Positions 50,508-60,611 of a stretch of 64,000 nucleotides of DNA are shown here, piece after piece. The DNA comes from Amycolatopsis mongoliensis. Its GTDB lineage: Bacteria > Actinomycetota > Actinomycetes > Mycobacteriales > Pseudonocardiaceae. The translations under genes were made by a program, and so were the position numbers. Each line of letters starts with the position of its first letter. Within the stretch, counting starts at the first letter, position 1. The notes below the pieces were generated by a model. The model searched no databases, was not told the DNA's origin, and was given only the letters and a program-made list of their open reading frames with translations. The stretch spans positions 4,278,001 through 4,342,000 of the forward strand of contig NZ_CP127295.1 in the NCBI RefSeq assembly GCF_030285665.1, in the 5' to 3' direction.

Positions 50508-51412
50508 TCGTCACCGTGACGCCGAACGCCGCGCTCGACGTCACGTACACAGTGGACAGTCTGGTGCCCGACGCCGTGCACCGGGCGCGCGATGTCCGGC
50601 ACCGGGCGGGCGGCAAGGGCGTGAACGTCGCCCGCGTGCTGCACGCGCTCGGCGCCGACGTTCGCGCAGTCACCACCGCGGGCGGCGCCACCGGGGCCGC
50701 GTTCGCCGCCGACCTCGGCGCGGCCGGGCTGCCCGCGGACCTGGTGCCGATCGCCGGCGAGACCCGCCGGACCACGACCGTGCTGTCCGCGGTGGACGGT
50801 GCGGTCACGCTCCTCAACGAACCGGGGCCGGAGCTGAGCGCGGCCGAATGGGCGCTGCTGGCCGAGCGCGTCCGCCGCCGCGAACCCGAGGTGCTGGTCT
50901 GTTCCGGCAGCCTGCCGCCGGGTGCGCCGCCGGACGGCTACGCGCGGCTGCTCGCCGGCGCGACGTCGGTTTTGGACACTTCGGGCGCGGCGCTGCTCGC
51001 CGGGCTGGCCGGGCGGCCGACCGTGGTCAAGCCCAACAGCGAAGAACTCCGCGAGGTCACCGGCCTGGCGGATCCGGTCGCGGCCGCGCAAGAGCTGCGC
51101 GGAGCCGGGGCCGGCGCGGTCGTCGTGTCGCTCGGGGCCGACGGCCTGCTCGCGGTGACGGCCGCGGGCACCTGGCACGCGACGCCGTCGAGTGTGCTCA
51201 CCGGTAACAGCACCGGGGCGGGCGACGCCGTGGTCGCGGCGCTCGCGCTCGGGCTCTGCCGCCGCGAGCCGTGGCCGGAGATCCTGCGCCGGGCCGTCGC
51301 GCTGTCCGGCGCGGCCGTGCTCGGGCCGCTCGCCGGCGACGTCGACTTCGCGCACTACCACCGGGAACGGGAGCTGGTCGCCGTGCGCGCCCGGCCGGAA
51401 CGGGAGTCCTGA
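50504..51412 (+). CDS. PfkB-family hexose-phosphate kinase (1-phosphofructokinase / tagatose-6-phosphate kinase type)
   Basis: A 302-residue PfkB kinase. The N-terminal PNAALDVTYTV and GGKGVNVARVLHALG are those of FruK/LacC-type sugar-phosphate kinases. The anion hole and catalytic base are in TGNSTGAGDAVVAAL. It would phosphorylate a ketohexose-6-phosphate or -1-phosphate to the bisphosphate used by the next enzyme. ATG overlaps the SIS stop (ATGA) and its stop overlaps the aldolase start by one base (TGATG). Confidence 0.9.
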   Translation: MIVTVTPNAALDVTYTVDSLVPDAVHRARDVRHRAGGKGVNVARVLHALGADVRAVTTAGGATGAAFAADLGAAGLPADLVPIAGETRRTTTVLSAVDGAVTLLNEPGPELSAAEWALLAERVRRREPEVLVCSGSLPPGAPPDGYARLLAGATSVLDTSGAALLAGLAGRPTVVKPNSEELREVTGLADPVAAAQELRGAGAGAVVVSLGADGLLAVTAAGTWHATPSSVLTGNSTGAGDAVVAALALGLCRREPWPEILRRAVALSGAAVLGPLAGDVDFAHYHRERELVAVRARPERES

Positions 51413-52254
51413 TGCCTCTGGTGACCACCGGGGAGATCGTCGCGGAGGCCGTGTCGGCCCGGCGGGGCTGCGGCGCCTTCAACGCCATCCAGCTGGAACA
51501 CATCACGGCGATCGTCGAGGGCGCGGCCCTGGCGGACGCGCCGGTGATCGTGCAGCTCAGCCAGAACGCCGTGCGCTACCACGGCGCGCTGGCACCGATC
51601 GGGGGCGCCGCGCTGGCCGCGGCCCGCGCGGCCGAGGCCCGCGTCGCCGTGCACCTCGACCACGCCGAATCCCGCGAGCTGGTGCGCGAAGCCGTCGCGC
51701 TCGGGTTCGGTTCGGTCATGTTCGACGCGTCCAAGCTGGACTATGCGGACAACGTGCGCGAGACGCGCGAGGTCGCCGCGTTCTGCCACGACCACGGCGT
51801 CTGGGTGGAGGCCGAGCTCGGCGAGATCGGCGGGAAGGACGGCGTGCACGCGCCGGGCGCCCGCACCGATCCCGGCGAGGCGGCGGAGTTCGTCGCGGCC
51901 ACCGGGGTCGACGCGCTCGCGGTGGCCGTCGGCAGTTCGCACGCCATGCTGACCCGGGACGCCGCCTTGGACTTCGACCTCATCGCGCGGCTGCGCGAAC
52001 GGGTACCGGTACCGCTGGTGCTGCACGGCTCGTCCGGGGTGCCGGACGAAGGGCTCGCCGAAGCCGTGCGGGCGGGGATGACGAAGATCAACATCGCGAC
52101 CCAGCTCAACAAGGTGTTCACCGCGGCGGCCGCGGGCGACTGGCGCGCGCACCCGGAGCGCGTCGACCCGCGGAAGTACCTGGGTGCCGGACGCGACGCC
52201 GTCATGACCGAAGTGCGGCGATTGTTGCGAGTGCTTGTGTTGACAGATGCTTGA
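51412..52254 (+). CDS. Class II ketose-bisphosphate aldolase (tagatose-/fructose-bisphosphate type)
   Basis: A 280-residue zinc-dependent aldolase. The metal-binding VHLDHAES, FDASKLD, the EAELGEIGG loop, AVGSSHAM, and LHGSSGVPDE with the substrate-phosphate residues all match GatY/KbaY and Fba class II enzymes. It cleaves a hexulose bisphosphate to dihydroxyacetone phosphate and glyceraldehyde-3-phosphate. It ends the enzyme half of the operon, and the next promoter begins within its last codons. Tagatose against fructose stereochemistry cannot be decided here. Confidence 0.9.
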   Translation: MPLVTTGEIVAEAVSARRGCGAFNAIQLEHITAIVEGAALADAPVIVQLSQNAVRYHGALAPIGGAALAAARAAEARVAVHLDHAESRELVREAVALGFGSVMFDASKLDYADNVRETREVAAFCHDHGVWVEAELGEIGGKDGVHAPGARTDPGEAAEFVAATGVDALAVAVGSSHAMLTRDAALDFDLIARLRERVPVPLVLHGSSGVPDEGLAEAVRAGMTKINIATQLNKVFTAAAAGDWRAHPERVDPRKYLGAGRDAVMTEVRRLLRVLVLTDA

Positions 52255-52268
52255 AAGCCCATAAAACT
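52240..52268 (+). promoter_or_regulatory. Promoter of the sugar ABC transporter genes
   Basis: A perfect TTGACA -35 box (52240-52245) lies inside the last codons of the aldolase gene. An A/T-rich -10-like ATAAAACT follows 15-17 bases later. The exact -10 choice is open. It lets the importer be expressed apart from the enzymes. Confidence 0.5.
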
Positions 52269-52284
52269 GCGCACTAATGCGCAG
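52267..52284. promoter_or_regulatory. Operator palindrome at the transporter promoter
   Basis: CTGCGCA-CTAA-TGCGCAG is a perfect seven-base inverted repeat just downstream of the -10 region, about 40 bases before the binding-protein start. A repressor here, probably the DeoR protein at 58940, would block initiation. The half-site TGCGCA resembles TGCAC in the first promoter. Confidence 0.5.
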
Positions 52285-52320
52285 AACTTGCGCGATATTC
52301 GATCGACCGGGTGGTGGCGG

Positions 52321-53715
52321 ATGCGACGAAGCAAAGTCATGGCGTGTGCGGTGGGGGCCTCACTCCTCCTGGCGGGCTGCGGCGGAGGCGCTGACACGGG
52401 CAGTGGATCCGGCGAGAACGCGCTGCCCGGGGTCGACCAGTACCTCACCGCGCCGTGCCCGGAGGCGGCGGTCAAGCCGGCCACCGACAAGGAGTTCACC
52501 TACTGGGCCATGTGGACCGCCGACGAGCCGCAGGGCAAGGTCCTCCAGAAGGCGTTCAAGTGCTTCCAGGAGAAAACCGGCGTCCAGGTGAACGTCCAGT
52601 GGCTCGGGCGCAAGGCCTACACGCAGAACCTGGTGCCCGCGCTGAACACCGACGCCGTGCCGGACCTGTTCGACCAGGACGTCAGCAAGGTCGGCGCGGC
52701 CATCGTGACGCCGGGCGGCACGCAGAGCGTCGACGACGTCTTCGCGATGAAGGTCGGCGAGGGCGGAAAGACGGTGAAGGACGTGCTTTCGCCCAGCTCC
52801 TACGACTTCGCGCAGAACAAGGACCACGAGGGCCACAACTTCATGGTCCCCTACACCGTGCAGTCGAGCGCCTGGTGGTTCGACAAGAAGGCCGCGGGTG
52901 ACGTCCAGCAGCCCAGGACGATGGACGACCTGGTCGCGTTGTTCGACAAGGCGAAGGCGGACGGCAAGGCCGCGATCAGCCAGGACGGCGACATCCCGTT
53001 CTACAACATGTACTTCTTCACCCAGCTCGCCGAGCGGTACGTCGGCGCGGGCGGGCTGAACAAGGCGGCGACCGACAAGACCGGTCAGGCGTGGCAGAGC
53101 GACCCCGGCTTCCTCAAGGCCGCCACCGAAACCGCGAAACTGCCGAAGTACTTCATCGACGGCTGGGACGCGGCGAAGTTCCCGCAGGTGCAGCAGCGCT
53201 GGGCCGACGGCGACTCGCGCTACCTCTACGTCGGCACCTGGGCACCGAGCGAGACGCGCGAGTACCTGGACAAGCAGGGAACCGGGACGAAGATCGACTA
53301 CGGTTCGTTCCAGTTCCCGATGCCGGCCGGTGCCACGCACGACACCGTCGAGCAGATGTCGATCGGGTTCGCGGTGCCCAGGAAGGCCCGGCACGCCGAG
53401 GCCGCCAAGGCGTTCATCGCATACTTCCTGAACAAGGACATCCTGTCGGGCATCCCGGCGGTGGCCGACAACCTCGTGCCGCGCGCCGACCTCGCCGTGC
53501 CGGACGACCTCAAGCAGGTCAAGGCCGCGATGGACGACCCGAAGAAGGAGCACGTGCTGCAGTACGACGGGATCGACGGCGTCGCGGGCGGCAAGTGGCA
53601 GACCGATGTGTTCGACCCGGCGGACACCGCGTTGCTGAAGGGGCAGCTCAGCCCGCAGCAGTTCGTGGACCAGCTGGCCGTGAAGGGTGCCGAGTTCTGG
53701 AAGAACCAGAGCTGA
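52321..53715 (+). CDS. Sugar ABC transporter substrate-binding lipoprotein
   Basis: A 464-residue family-1 solute-binding protein. The signal MRRSKVMACAVGASLLLAGC has its lipobox cysteine at residue 20. The mature protein shows KEFTYWAMWTADEPQGKVLQKAF and VQWLGRKAYTQNLVPALNT, usual for oligosaccharide and sugar binders, and WWFDKKAAGDV. ATG at 52321 directly precedes the signal. It is the first gene of the transport set and is co-directional with two permeases and an ATPase. The ligand cannot be determined; a galactosamine- or galactose-type sugar fits the enzymes. Confidence 0.93.
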   Translation: MRRSKVMACAVGASLLLAGCGGGADTGSGSGENALPGVDQYLTAPCPEAAVKPATDKEFTYWAMWTADEPQGKVLQKAFKCFQEKTGVQVNVQWLGRKAYTQNLVPALNTDAVPDLFDQDVSKVGAAIVTPGGTQSVDDVFAMKVGEGGKTVKDVLSPSSYDFAQNKDHEGHNFMVPYTVQSSAWWFDKKAAGDVQQPRTMDDLVALFDKAKADGKAAISQDGDIPFYNMYFFTQLAERYVGAGGLNKAATDKTGQAWQSDPGFLKAATETAKLPKYFIDGWDAAKFPQVQQRWADGDSRYLYVGTWAPSETREYLDKQGTGTKIDYGSFQFPMPAGATHDTVEQMSIGFAVPRKARHAEAAKAFIAYFLNKDILSGIPAVADNLVPRADLAVPDDLKQVKAAMDDPKKEHVLQYDGIDGVAGGKWQTDVFDPADTALLKGQLSPQQFVDQLAVKGAEFWKNQS

Positions 53716-54671
53716 TGGCGACGCTCACGACGGCGCCGGCGCCGCGGGTTTCGGAAACCCGAGACGCCGGCGGCGCGCACCTGCGCCGCAAGAAGCGGCT
53801 GTTCTGGCCGTTCGCCGCTCCGGCTTTGGCGCTGTACCTGGCCTTCTTGGTGCTGCCGACGCTCGCGACCGTGGTCCTGAGCTTCACCGCCTGGGCCGGC
53901 GCGGGTGACACGCCGCAGCCGAACGGCGTCACCAACTACACGCGGATGTGGGCGAGCGACTCGTTCCAGTACGCCTTCCGCAACACGCTGGTGTACGTCT
54001 TCCTCGGCGGCGTCGGCACGTTCGCGCTGGCGTTCCTGTTCACCATGGTGCTGCGGGACATGCGCGGCGGCAAGGTCGTCCGGGCGATCCTGTTCTTCCC
54101 CAACATCGTGGCGCCGGTGGCGCTCGGCATGTTCCTCGGGTTCGTGTTCAAGTACCAGCCGGGCAAGCAGGGCCTCGCGAACTTCGTGCTGGAGCACGCC
54201 GGTGCGGACGCGGCGAAGTTCCTGGCGCCGGCCAACGTGACCGGGGTCGTGACGGCGTCGCTGATCTGGGCCAGTTCGGGCTTCTACATCACGATCCTGA
54301 TGGCCGCGGTCGACCGGATCCCGCCGTACCTCTACGAGGACGCCGAGCTGGGCGGCGCGTCGCCGTGGCAGAAGTTCCGGAACATCACGCTGCCGATGAC
54401 GTGGGACGTCGTCGGCGTCGCCGGGGTGCTGTGGACGATCAACGCGCTGAAGATCTTCGAGCTGGTGTTCGTGCTGGCCGGGCCGGGCACGTACGCCCCG
54501 CCGAACCAGGCGTGGACGCTCGGGATCTACGTGTTCGACCGGACCTTCGGCTCGAACGGCACGCCGGACTTCGGGGCCGCCTGCGCCTGCGCGGTGGCGA
54601 TGATCGCGCTGGTGTCCGTGCTCGTGGTGCTGCTGAGGCGGGTGATGCGCCGTGACGCTCTCCAGTTCTGA
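53715..54671 (+). CDS. Sugar ABC transporter permease (MalF/UgpA type)
   Basis: A 318-residue permease with six membrane helices. The EAA loop reads EDAELGGASPWQKFRNITLPM (near residue 225), which docks on the ATPase. The N-terminal tail is longer and basic. The ATG overlaps the binding-protein stop by one base, and its end overlaps the second permease by 20 bases. Confidence 0.94.
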   Translation: MATLTTAPAPRVSETRDAGGAHLRRKKRLFWPFAAPALALYLAFLVLPTLATVVLSFTAWAGAGDTPQPNGVTNYTRMWASDSFQYAFRNTLVYVFLGGVGTFALAFLFTMVLRDMRGGKVVRAILFFPNIVAPVALGMFLGFVFKYQPGKQGLANFVLEHAGADAAKFLAPANVTGVVTASLIWASSGFYITILMAAVDRIPPYLYEDAELGGASPWQKFRNITLPMTWDVVGVAGVLWTINALKIFELVFVLAGPGTYAPPNQAWTLGIYVFDRTFGSNGTPDFGAACACAVAMIALVSVLVVLLRRVMRRDALQF

Positions 54672-55560
54672 GACGCGCGTCCGGAAGGTGCCGCGCAAGC
54701 CGCGGCCGGCACCGGGCTCGCGGCGGCTGAACCCGCTGCGGCTGCTCGGGTCCTCGATCGTCTGGCTGTTCACCGCCGGCAACGTGCTGGTGCTGTACTG
54801 GCTGGTCACGGCGGCGTTCAAGACGCCGGTGGAGATCTTCACGAAGCCGTTCGCGCTGCCGTACCAGTGGTTCCACCTCGGCAAGCCGTTCCGCAACTTC
54901 GCCTACGCGTGGACCAACGCGGGGTTCGGCGACGCGGTGCTGACGACGGTGGTGCTGGTCGGGCTGGCGACCGTGGCGACGGTGGCCGTGTCGGCGCCCT
55001 GCGCGTACGCGCTGACCAGGCTCGGCGTGCGCGGGTCCGGGCCGCTGACGAACGTGGTCGCGATCGGCATGGGCGTGCCGTTCCAGACGGTGATCATCCC
55101 GCTGTTCGTGGTGCTGAGCCGGATCCACCTGGACAACGAGTACGGGCTGTTCGTGCTGTACGTCGCGTTGTCGATCCCGTTCACGGTGTTCCTCCTGACG
55201 GGGTTCTTCCGCTCGCTGCCGGACGAGCTCGAGGAGGCGGCCGCGCTGGACGGCGCGTCACCGGTGCGGACCTTCTTTTCGGTGATGCTGCCGCTGGCGC
55301 GCGGCGGGCTGATCACGGCGTTGACGCTGAACGCGATCGGCCTGTGGAACGAGACGCTGCTGGCGATCGTGTTCCTGAAGGACCAGGCGCACTTCACGCT
55401 GTCCCGCGCGCTGTTCACGTTCTACGGAGCGGCGAGCTACCAGTCGGAGTACGGCGGCCTGATCGCCGGCGTGGCGATCGTGGTGCTCCCGATGCTCGTG
55501 CTGTACCTCGTGCTCGCCCGCCGGATCATCTCCGGCCTGACGCTCGGCGCCGGAAAGTAG
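54652..55560 (+). CDS. Sugar ABC transporter permease (MalG/UgpE type)
   Basis: A 302-residue permease with six helices and an EAA loop EEAAALDGASPVRTFFSVMLPL near residue 195. The GTG start is inside the previous gene, showing strong translational coupling. It pairs with the first permease in the importer. Confidence 0.94.
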   Translation: MTLSSSETRVRKVPRKPRPAPGSRRLNPLRLLGSSIVWLFTAGNVLVLYWLVTAAFKTPVEIFTKPFALPYQWFHLGKPFRNFAYAWTNAGFGDAVLTTVVLVGLATVATVAVSAPCAYALTRLGVRGSGPLTNVVAIGMGVPFQTVIIPLFVVLSRIHLDNEYGLFVLYVALSIPFTVFLLTGFFRSLPDELEEAAALDGASPVRTFFSVMLPLARGGLITALTLNAIGLWNETLLAIVFLKDQAHFTLSRALFTFYGAASYQSEYGGLIAGVAIVVLPMLVLYLVLARRIISGLTLGAGK

Positions 55561-55566
55561 GACACG

Positions 55567-56607
<1,041 letters not shown>

Positions 56608-57426
56608 CGGTGTCTTTTGTCCGGCGCTCGGTTTCGGGGGTGGTTTTGGGATTCCCGGCGCTGGGCGGGGGTGGTGGCGAGTAGCTGCTGACGTGGGGGC
56701 AGCAGTTCGGATGCAGGCTCGGTGCAGGGCTCGCCGGTTTCGGGCGGTCTGGGGTTGGTGGTGTCGCGGTTGTGGTTGTGCGGGGTCGTGCGGCGGCGGG
56801 GTGGCTGCTTGGGGATGCAGGGTGGGTACAGAGAGCGGGCTCATCGGTTTCGGGCGGCCGGGCTGGGTGGTGTCGCGGTCGGTGGTCGCGCGGGCCCATG
56901 CGGGTTCACTGGCGTTGGGTGGTTGCTCGGAGATACGGGCTGGGGTATTCGGCTCGCTCGCGTCCGGGTGAAGCGAGTTCGGCGGCGTTTCTGTGCGCCG
57001 GTGAGCAGCCCATCGATGATGGTGTCGGCGGCCGACTGGTTGCGGTGGCGCTTCTGGGAGACGAGGCCTGCTGATGGCTCGGCGAACTGGTTCGCGAGTC
57101 GGTACCTGGTCCTCGGGTTCGGTTGGGGAGAGCCGGCCGAGGTGGCGGGTCCGCGAGAGGAGCTGATCGCATGCGGCGCGTCGCGGAGTACTCGAAGTCG
57201 GGCTGGTCGTGATGGGGGGACTCGTGCTTGTCAGCGACGGGGTGACTCGTGGTGGCGAGATGATGCCTGCCGGCGGCGAATTGTTCGGGGCGGTTGCACG
57301 TCCTTGGGATCTTCGGGTTCCCGGTACTCCCGATACTGATAGTGGTTCGTGAGGGGTGGGCCTGCCCTTGAGCGTGGGTGTAGGCCCGTAGCCGGTGGCT
57401 GCGGGGCCTTTCCCCTCTTCGGTTGA
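56608..57426. other. 819-base region without convincing gene
   Basis: This stretch separates the importer ATPase from the HNH gene. Open frames exist on both strands, but none has a recognisable domain or ribosome site, and the products are low complexity. The plus strand is rich in G and T and poor in A and C at its start. It contains an imperfect 95-105 base direct repeat. It may be a decayed insertion. Confidence 0.55.
56727..56939. repeat. Imperfect tandem duplication, about 110-base period
   Basis: The segment at 56727-56822 recurs with changes at 56837-56939. Both contain GGTTTCGGGCGG, then GGTGGTGTCGCGGT, and end with a TGCT-GG-GAT-C-GGG pattern (GCTTGGGGATGCAGGG against GCTCGGAGATACGGG). 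The two copies have diverged by substitutions and a few indels. Confidence 0.55.
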
Positions 57427-58656
57427 TCAGGCGGCGAACGGTAACGGCTCGTGGAGGTTGTTGCGCCTGGGTTTTCGGCGTTTGTCCAGGAACACCGGTG
57501 GCAGGAACTCGGGGAGGCCGTCGGCGGCGATGCGGACTTGCCAGCCGGAGCGGTGCAGCAACCGGTGGTGGTGGCCGCACATCAGGACCAGGTTGCCCAG
57601 CTCGGTCGGCCCGCCATCTGCCCAGTGCCGGATGTGGTGGCCCTGGCAGTGGCGAGGCGGGCGATGGCAGCCGGGGAACGCGCAGCCGCGGTCGCGCAGG
57701 TACAGCGCGCGGCGGAGGCCGGGTGAGACCAACCGCCGGAGACGACCGAGGTCGAGGGGTTCACCCTTGCCGCCCAGCACCGCGGGGATGATCTGGCAGT
57801 CGCAGGCATGGATCCGGGCTTCGGCCGCGGAAATCGTGCCAAGGTCGCCGAGGGTCGCCTGGCCGACACCGGACTTCAAGTCTTCCAGGGAGACTGCGAC
57901 CATGACGTGGGCTCGTTCGCCCGCCTGCATCGGCAGGTCCGGGGAATTCAGGGCGAGGTCGATCGCGTCGGAGAAGGCGTCGCCGTAGCGTTCCTGCGGG
58001 GAGCGGAAGTCGGGGCCGTCGTCGGCTCTGCGGCGTTCGGCCAGGGAATCCAGCAGGGCGCTGGCGCGGGCGCCGGTTTCGTCGTCGAAGCGGCCCTGAA
58101 GTTCCCAGATCCCGGTTCTTTTGCGGCGCAAGGAGAGTTCGCGGCCGGGGGTGGCCGGTTCAGCGGTGTCGGGTTCGGTGCCGTCGGGATCGAGGTGGGC
58201 CAGAATGCGGGCGCCCAGTGCGGCGACTTGCTTGTGCCCGGCGTCTTCGGCGAAGGACAGCAAGTCTCGTTCGGCGTTATCGCGGTGTTCGGGCGGAACT
58301 TGCGTCATGACACCGACGATGGTGTCGATCATCGGGGTGCTCAACCGGCCGTCCAACGCGGCGTTGCCGGTGGCGGGAGCGACGGCGGGGATGGGAGTGC
58401 CGTCGAGATTGCGGCTCGGCGTGAGGGCTCGGGCTCGTTTGACCACGTTCTCGGCGGCGGCCTTGGGAACGTCGGCGAGATGCTCGAACAACCGGCCGAC
58501 AGACCGGTAGCCGAAGAGTTCCATGACCCCGCGAGACTCGATTTCCACGAGCAGGGCACCGATCTCGGCCTCGGCAGAGCGCACGACGGTGAGCAGCGCG
58601 GAGATGCGGTCGGCCAGGGCCACCGCATCCGCTTTCCACACCGTTTCGCTGTCCAC
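57427..58656 (-). CDS. HNH endonuclease-domain protein with DUF222 (13E12-repeat family)
   Basis: A 409-residue protein of the 13E12 family. The N-terminal 250 residues are DUF222 (ALLVEIESRGVMELFGYRSV, LTPSRNLDG). The C-terminal HNH domain has CAFPGCHRPP for zinc, the catalytic HHIRHWADGGPTELGNLVLMCGHHH, and HRLLHRSGW. These proteins occur in many copies in actinobacterial genomes and in the REP13E12 elements of M. tuberculosis, so a mobile or selfish role is likely; a restriction role is possible. The GTG start at 58656 has no strong ribosome site. It lies between the importer and its likely regulator. Confidence 0.92.
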   Translation of the reverse strand: MDSETVWKADAVALADRISALLTVVRSAEAEIGALLVEIESRGVMELFGYRSVGRLFEHLADVPKAAAENVVKRARALTPSRNLDGTPIPAVAPATGNAALDGRLSTPMIDTIVGVMTQVPPEHRDNAERDLLSFAEDAGHKQVAALGARILAHLDPDGTEPDTAEPATPGRELSLRRKRTGIWELQGRFDDETGARASALLDSLAERRRADDGPDFRSPQERYGDAFSDAIDLALNSPDLPMQAGERAHVMVAVSLEDLKSGVGQATLGDLGTISAAEARIHACDCQIIPAVLGGKGEPLDLGRLRRLVSPGLRRALYLRDRGCAFPGCHRPPRHCQGHHIRHWADGGPTELGNLVLMCGHHHRLLHRSGWQVRIAADGLPEFLPPVFLDKRRKPRRNNLHEPLPFAA

Positions 58657-58939
58657 GCACCAAGATTACCGACATCCGAACGCATGTTCATCACACGAAA
58701 GGCTGGTCCAAACGAAGCCCGGCAGAGACACCGTTGCGTGGGGAATCGACGCTCCGCACCGAGCCGATTCCCCACGCCCCGGCGAGGCCGCATCTTCGAA
58801 ACCCCGGCTAGACGAAGCCGGCGCGAAACGGCGTGCCGCGTGCAGCGACCACCGCCGATGCAGCATACTGCTCGAAACGGCGGCCAACAGCGCAACCTCG
58901 TGCGCGATGAGCCGTCGAAGGCACGAGGGAGTACTGCCG

Positions 58940-59725
58940 ATGGCCCGGCACGAACGGTTGAGCACCCTGCTGGACATGCTGGGGCAGCGGGAAAAGATCG
59001 ACGTCGAGGACGTCGCCGCGGAGTTGGACGTCTCGGCCGCCACCATCCGGCGGGATCTCGACCACCTCGCCGAACAGCAGCTGCTCACGCGCACCCGTGG
59101 GGGCGCCGTCGCCAACGATCTTGCCTACGACCTGCCGCTGCGCTACAAGACCGCCCGGCACGTTCCCGAGAAGCAGCGGATCAGCGCCGCCGCCGCTGCC
59201 TTCGCGTCGAAGGGCATGGTCGTCGGCCTCAACGGGGGTACCACCACCGCGGGGGTCGCCCGGGCGCTCGCCATCCGGTCCGACCTGGGCGGACGGGGTG
59301 ACGCGCCGGGGCTCACCGTCGTCACCAACGCGCTGAACATCGCGCACGAGCTCGCCGTGCGGCCGAACGTCAAGATCGTCGTCACCGGTGGGGTCGCGCG
59401 GCCGCAGTCGTTCGAACTGAGCGGGCCGCTGGCCACGCGCGTCCTCAGTGAGCTCACCATCGACCTGCTGTTCCTCGGCGTCGACGCCTTCGATCCCGAC
59501 GCCGGCGCGTTCGCCCACCACGAGGGTGAGGCCAGCATCAACCGGCTGATGGTCGAACGGGCCGAGCGCGTGGTCGCCGTCGCGGACGGGTCGAAGCTGG
59601 GCCGGCGCGCCTTCGCGCGGATCTGCGAGACGACGCAGGTGGACGCCCTGGTCACCGACACCGACGCCGATCCGGAAGTCTTGCGGGCCTTCGAAGCCGC
59701 CGGGGTCGAGGTTCAGGCCGTCTGA
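58940..59725 (+). CDS. DeoR/GlpR-family regulator of the sugar operon
   Basis: A 261-residue DeoR regulator. The helix-turn-helix is at the N-terminus (RLSTLLDMLGQREKIDVEDVAAELDVSAATIRRDL, about 5-40) and the sugar-phosphate-isomerase-like sensor domain covers 75-255, with GLNGGTTTAGVA and VTNALNIAHEL as phosphosugar-binding loops. ATG at 58940 has GAGGGAG nine bases upstream; ATG at 58904 is open in frame. It most likely represses the SIS-kinase-aldolase-importer genes in the absence of a phosphosugar, although a 2.3 kb insert separates them. Confidence 0.88.
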   Translation: MARHERLSTLLDMLGQREKIDVEDVAAELDVSAATIRRDLDHLAEQQLLTRTRGGAVANDLAYDLPLRYKTARHVPEKQRISAAAAAFASKGMVVGLNGGTTTAGVARALAIRSDLGGRGDAPGLTVVTNALNIAHELAVRPNVKIVVTGGVARPQSFELSGPLATRVLSELTIDLLFLGVDAFDPDAGAFAHHEGEASINRLMVERAERVVAVADGSKLGRRAFARICETTQVDALVTDTDADPEVLRAFEAAGVEVQAV

Positions 59726-59726
59726 G

Positions 59727-60539
59727 TCAGCGCGCGAACGCCAAGGCTGCCGTCAGCGCGCGGTGGCCGGCCGCGGTCGGGTGGACGTCGCAGCCGCCCG
59801 TCGGCAGCTTGATCAGCAACCCCGCCGCGCACGGGTCGCCGCCCGCGCGCAGGGAAGCCAGGAAGAACGCCGTGAAGCCGTCCGCGATCTTGCCGTGGTA
59901 GCGGCGGGTCACCTGCGTCAGCGCCGCGTCGATCGCCTTGACCTGCGCCACCTGGGCCGGGTCCCGGTAGTCGAGCGAGTAGTACGACACCAGCACCAGG
60001 TCGCCGCGGTAGCGGGCGCGCACCGCGGAAAGGATCGCCGCGAGATTGCGGCTCACCTGGTTCAAAGCGGCCTGGAAGGAAGCGCCGGTGCAGTGGTCCG
60101 GCGTCGTGGCCTGGCACAGGAACATGTCGTTGGCGCCGATCGTCAGCGTCACGAGCCGGGTGTCCCGGTGGGACCGCAGGTACTGCAAGGCGTAGTCGAT
60201 CTGCGCTCCCGCATAGCCGACGTGCAGGGGGTACGCCAGGCGGTAGCCGTTCTCGCAGCCGTTGCTCGGCGCGCTGACGACCAGCATGCTGCCCGTCGTT
60301 TCGCCGGGACAGGACGCGTTGGCGAGCCGGAGCCCGCGCAGCGACGCGTACTTCTCCGCGTAGCCGCTGAAGTCGGCCGCGTTCAGGTAGGCCGCGCCCG
60401 CGTTGGGGCGGTAACCGAACGCGACGGAGTCACCGAGCGCGAGATACCCGCCGTCGCGGGATGACGCTTCCGCCGGTGCCGTGGGCAGGGAACTCGCCGC
60501 GACGACCGCCGCGGCCATGACGAAGAAGCGACGAAGCAT
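59727..60539 (-). CDS. Secreted SGNH/GDSL esterase
   Basis: A 270-residue secreted esterase. The signal peptide is about 1-25 (FFVMAAAVVAASSLPTAPAEA). Block I LALGDSVAFGY holds the catalytic serine, block III is IGANDMFLC, and block V DVHPTAAGH holds the Asp and His. Four or more cysteines can form disulfides, as expected outside the cell. The ATG at 60539 follows a GAGGAG site; the first in-frame start at 60599 is too far upstream. The gene's stop is one base past the DeoR stop on the opposite strand. Confidence 0.92.
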   Translation of the reverse strand: MLRRFFVMAAAVVAASSLPTAPAEASSRDGGYLALGDSVAFGYRPNAGAAYLNAADFSGYAEKYASLRGLRLANASCPGETTGSMLVVSAPSNGCENGYRLAYPLHVGYAGAQIDYALQYLRSHRDTRLVTLTIGANDMFLCQATTPDHCTGASFQAALNQVSRNLAAILSAVRARYRGDLVLVSYYSLDYRDPAQVAQVKAIDAALTQVTRRYHGKIADGFTAFFLASLRAGGDPCAAGLLIKLPTGGCDVHPTAAGHRALTAALAFAR

Positions 60540-60611
60540 TCTCGGCTCCTCTCCCCGCACCAGTGCGTGGCCGGAACGATTGTGCCTCGTTCCGGCCACG
60601 CGGCGGAAGCG

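Noticed and set aside
57427..58656. HNH gene as part of a restriction-modification or other defence system
   Set aside because: There is no methyltransferase or specificity partner nearby; the DUF222-HNH layout is that of the repetitive 13E12 family.
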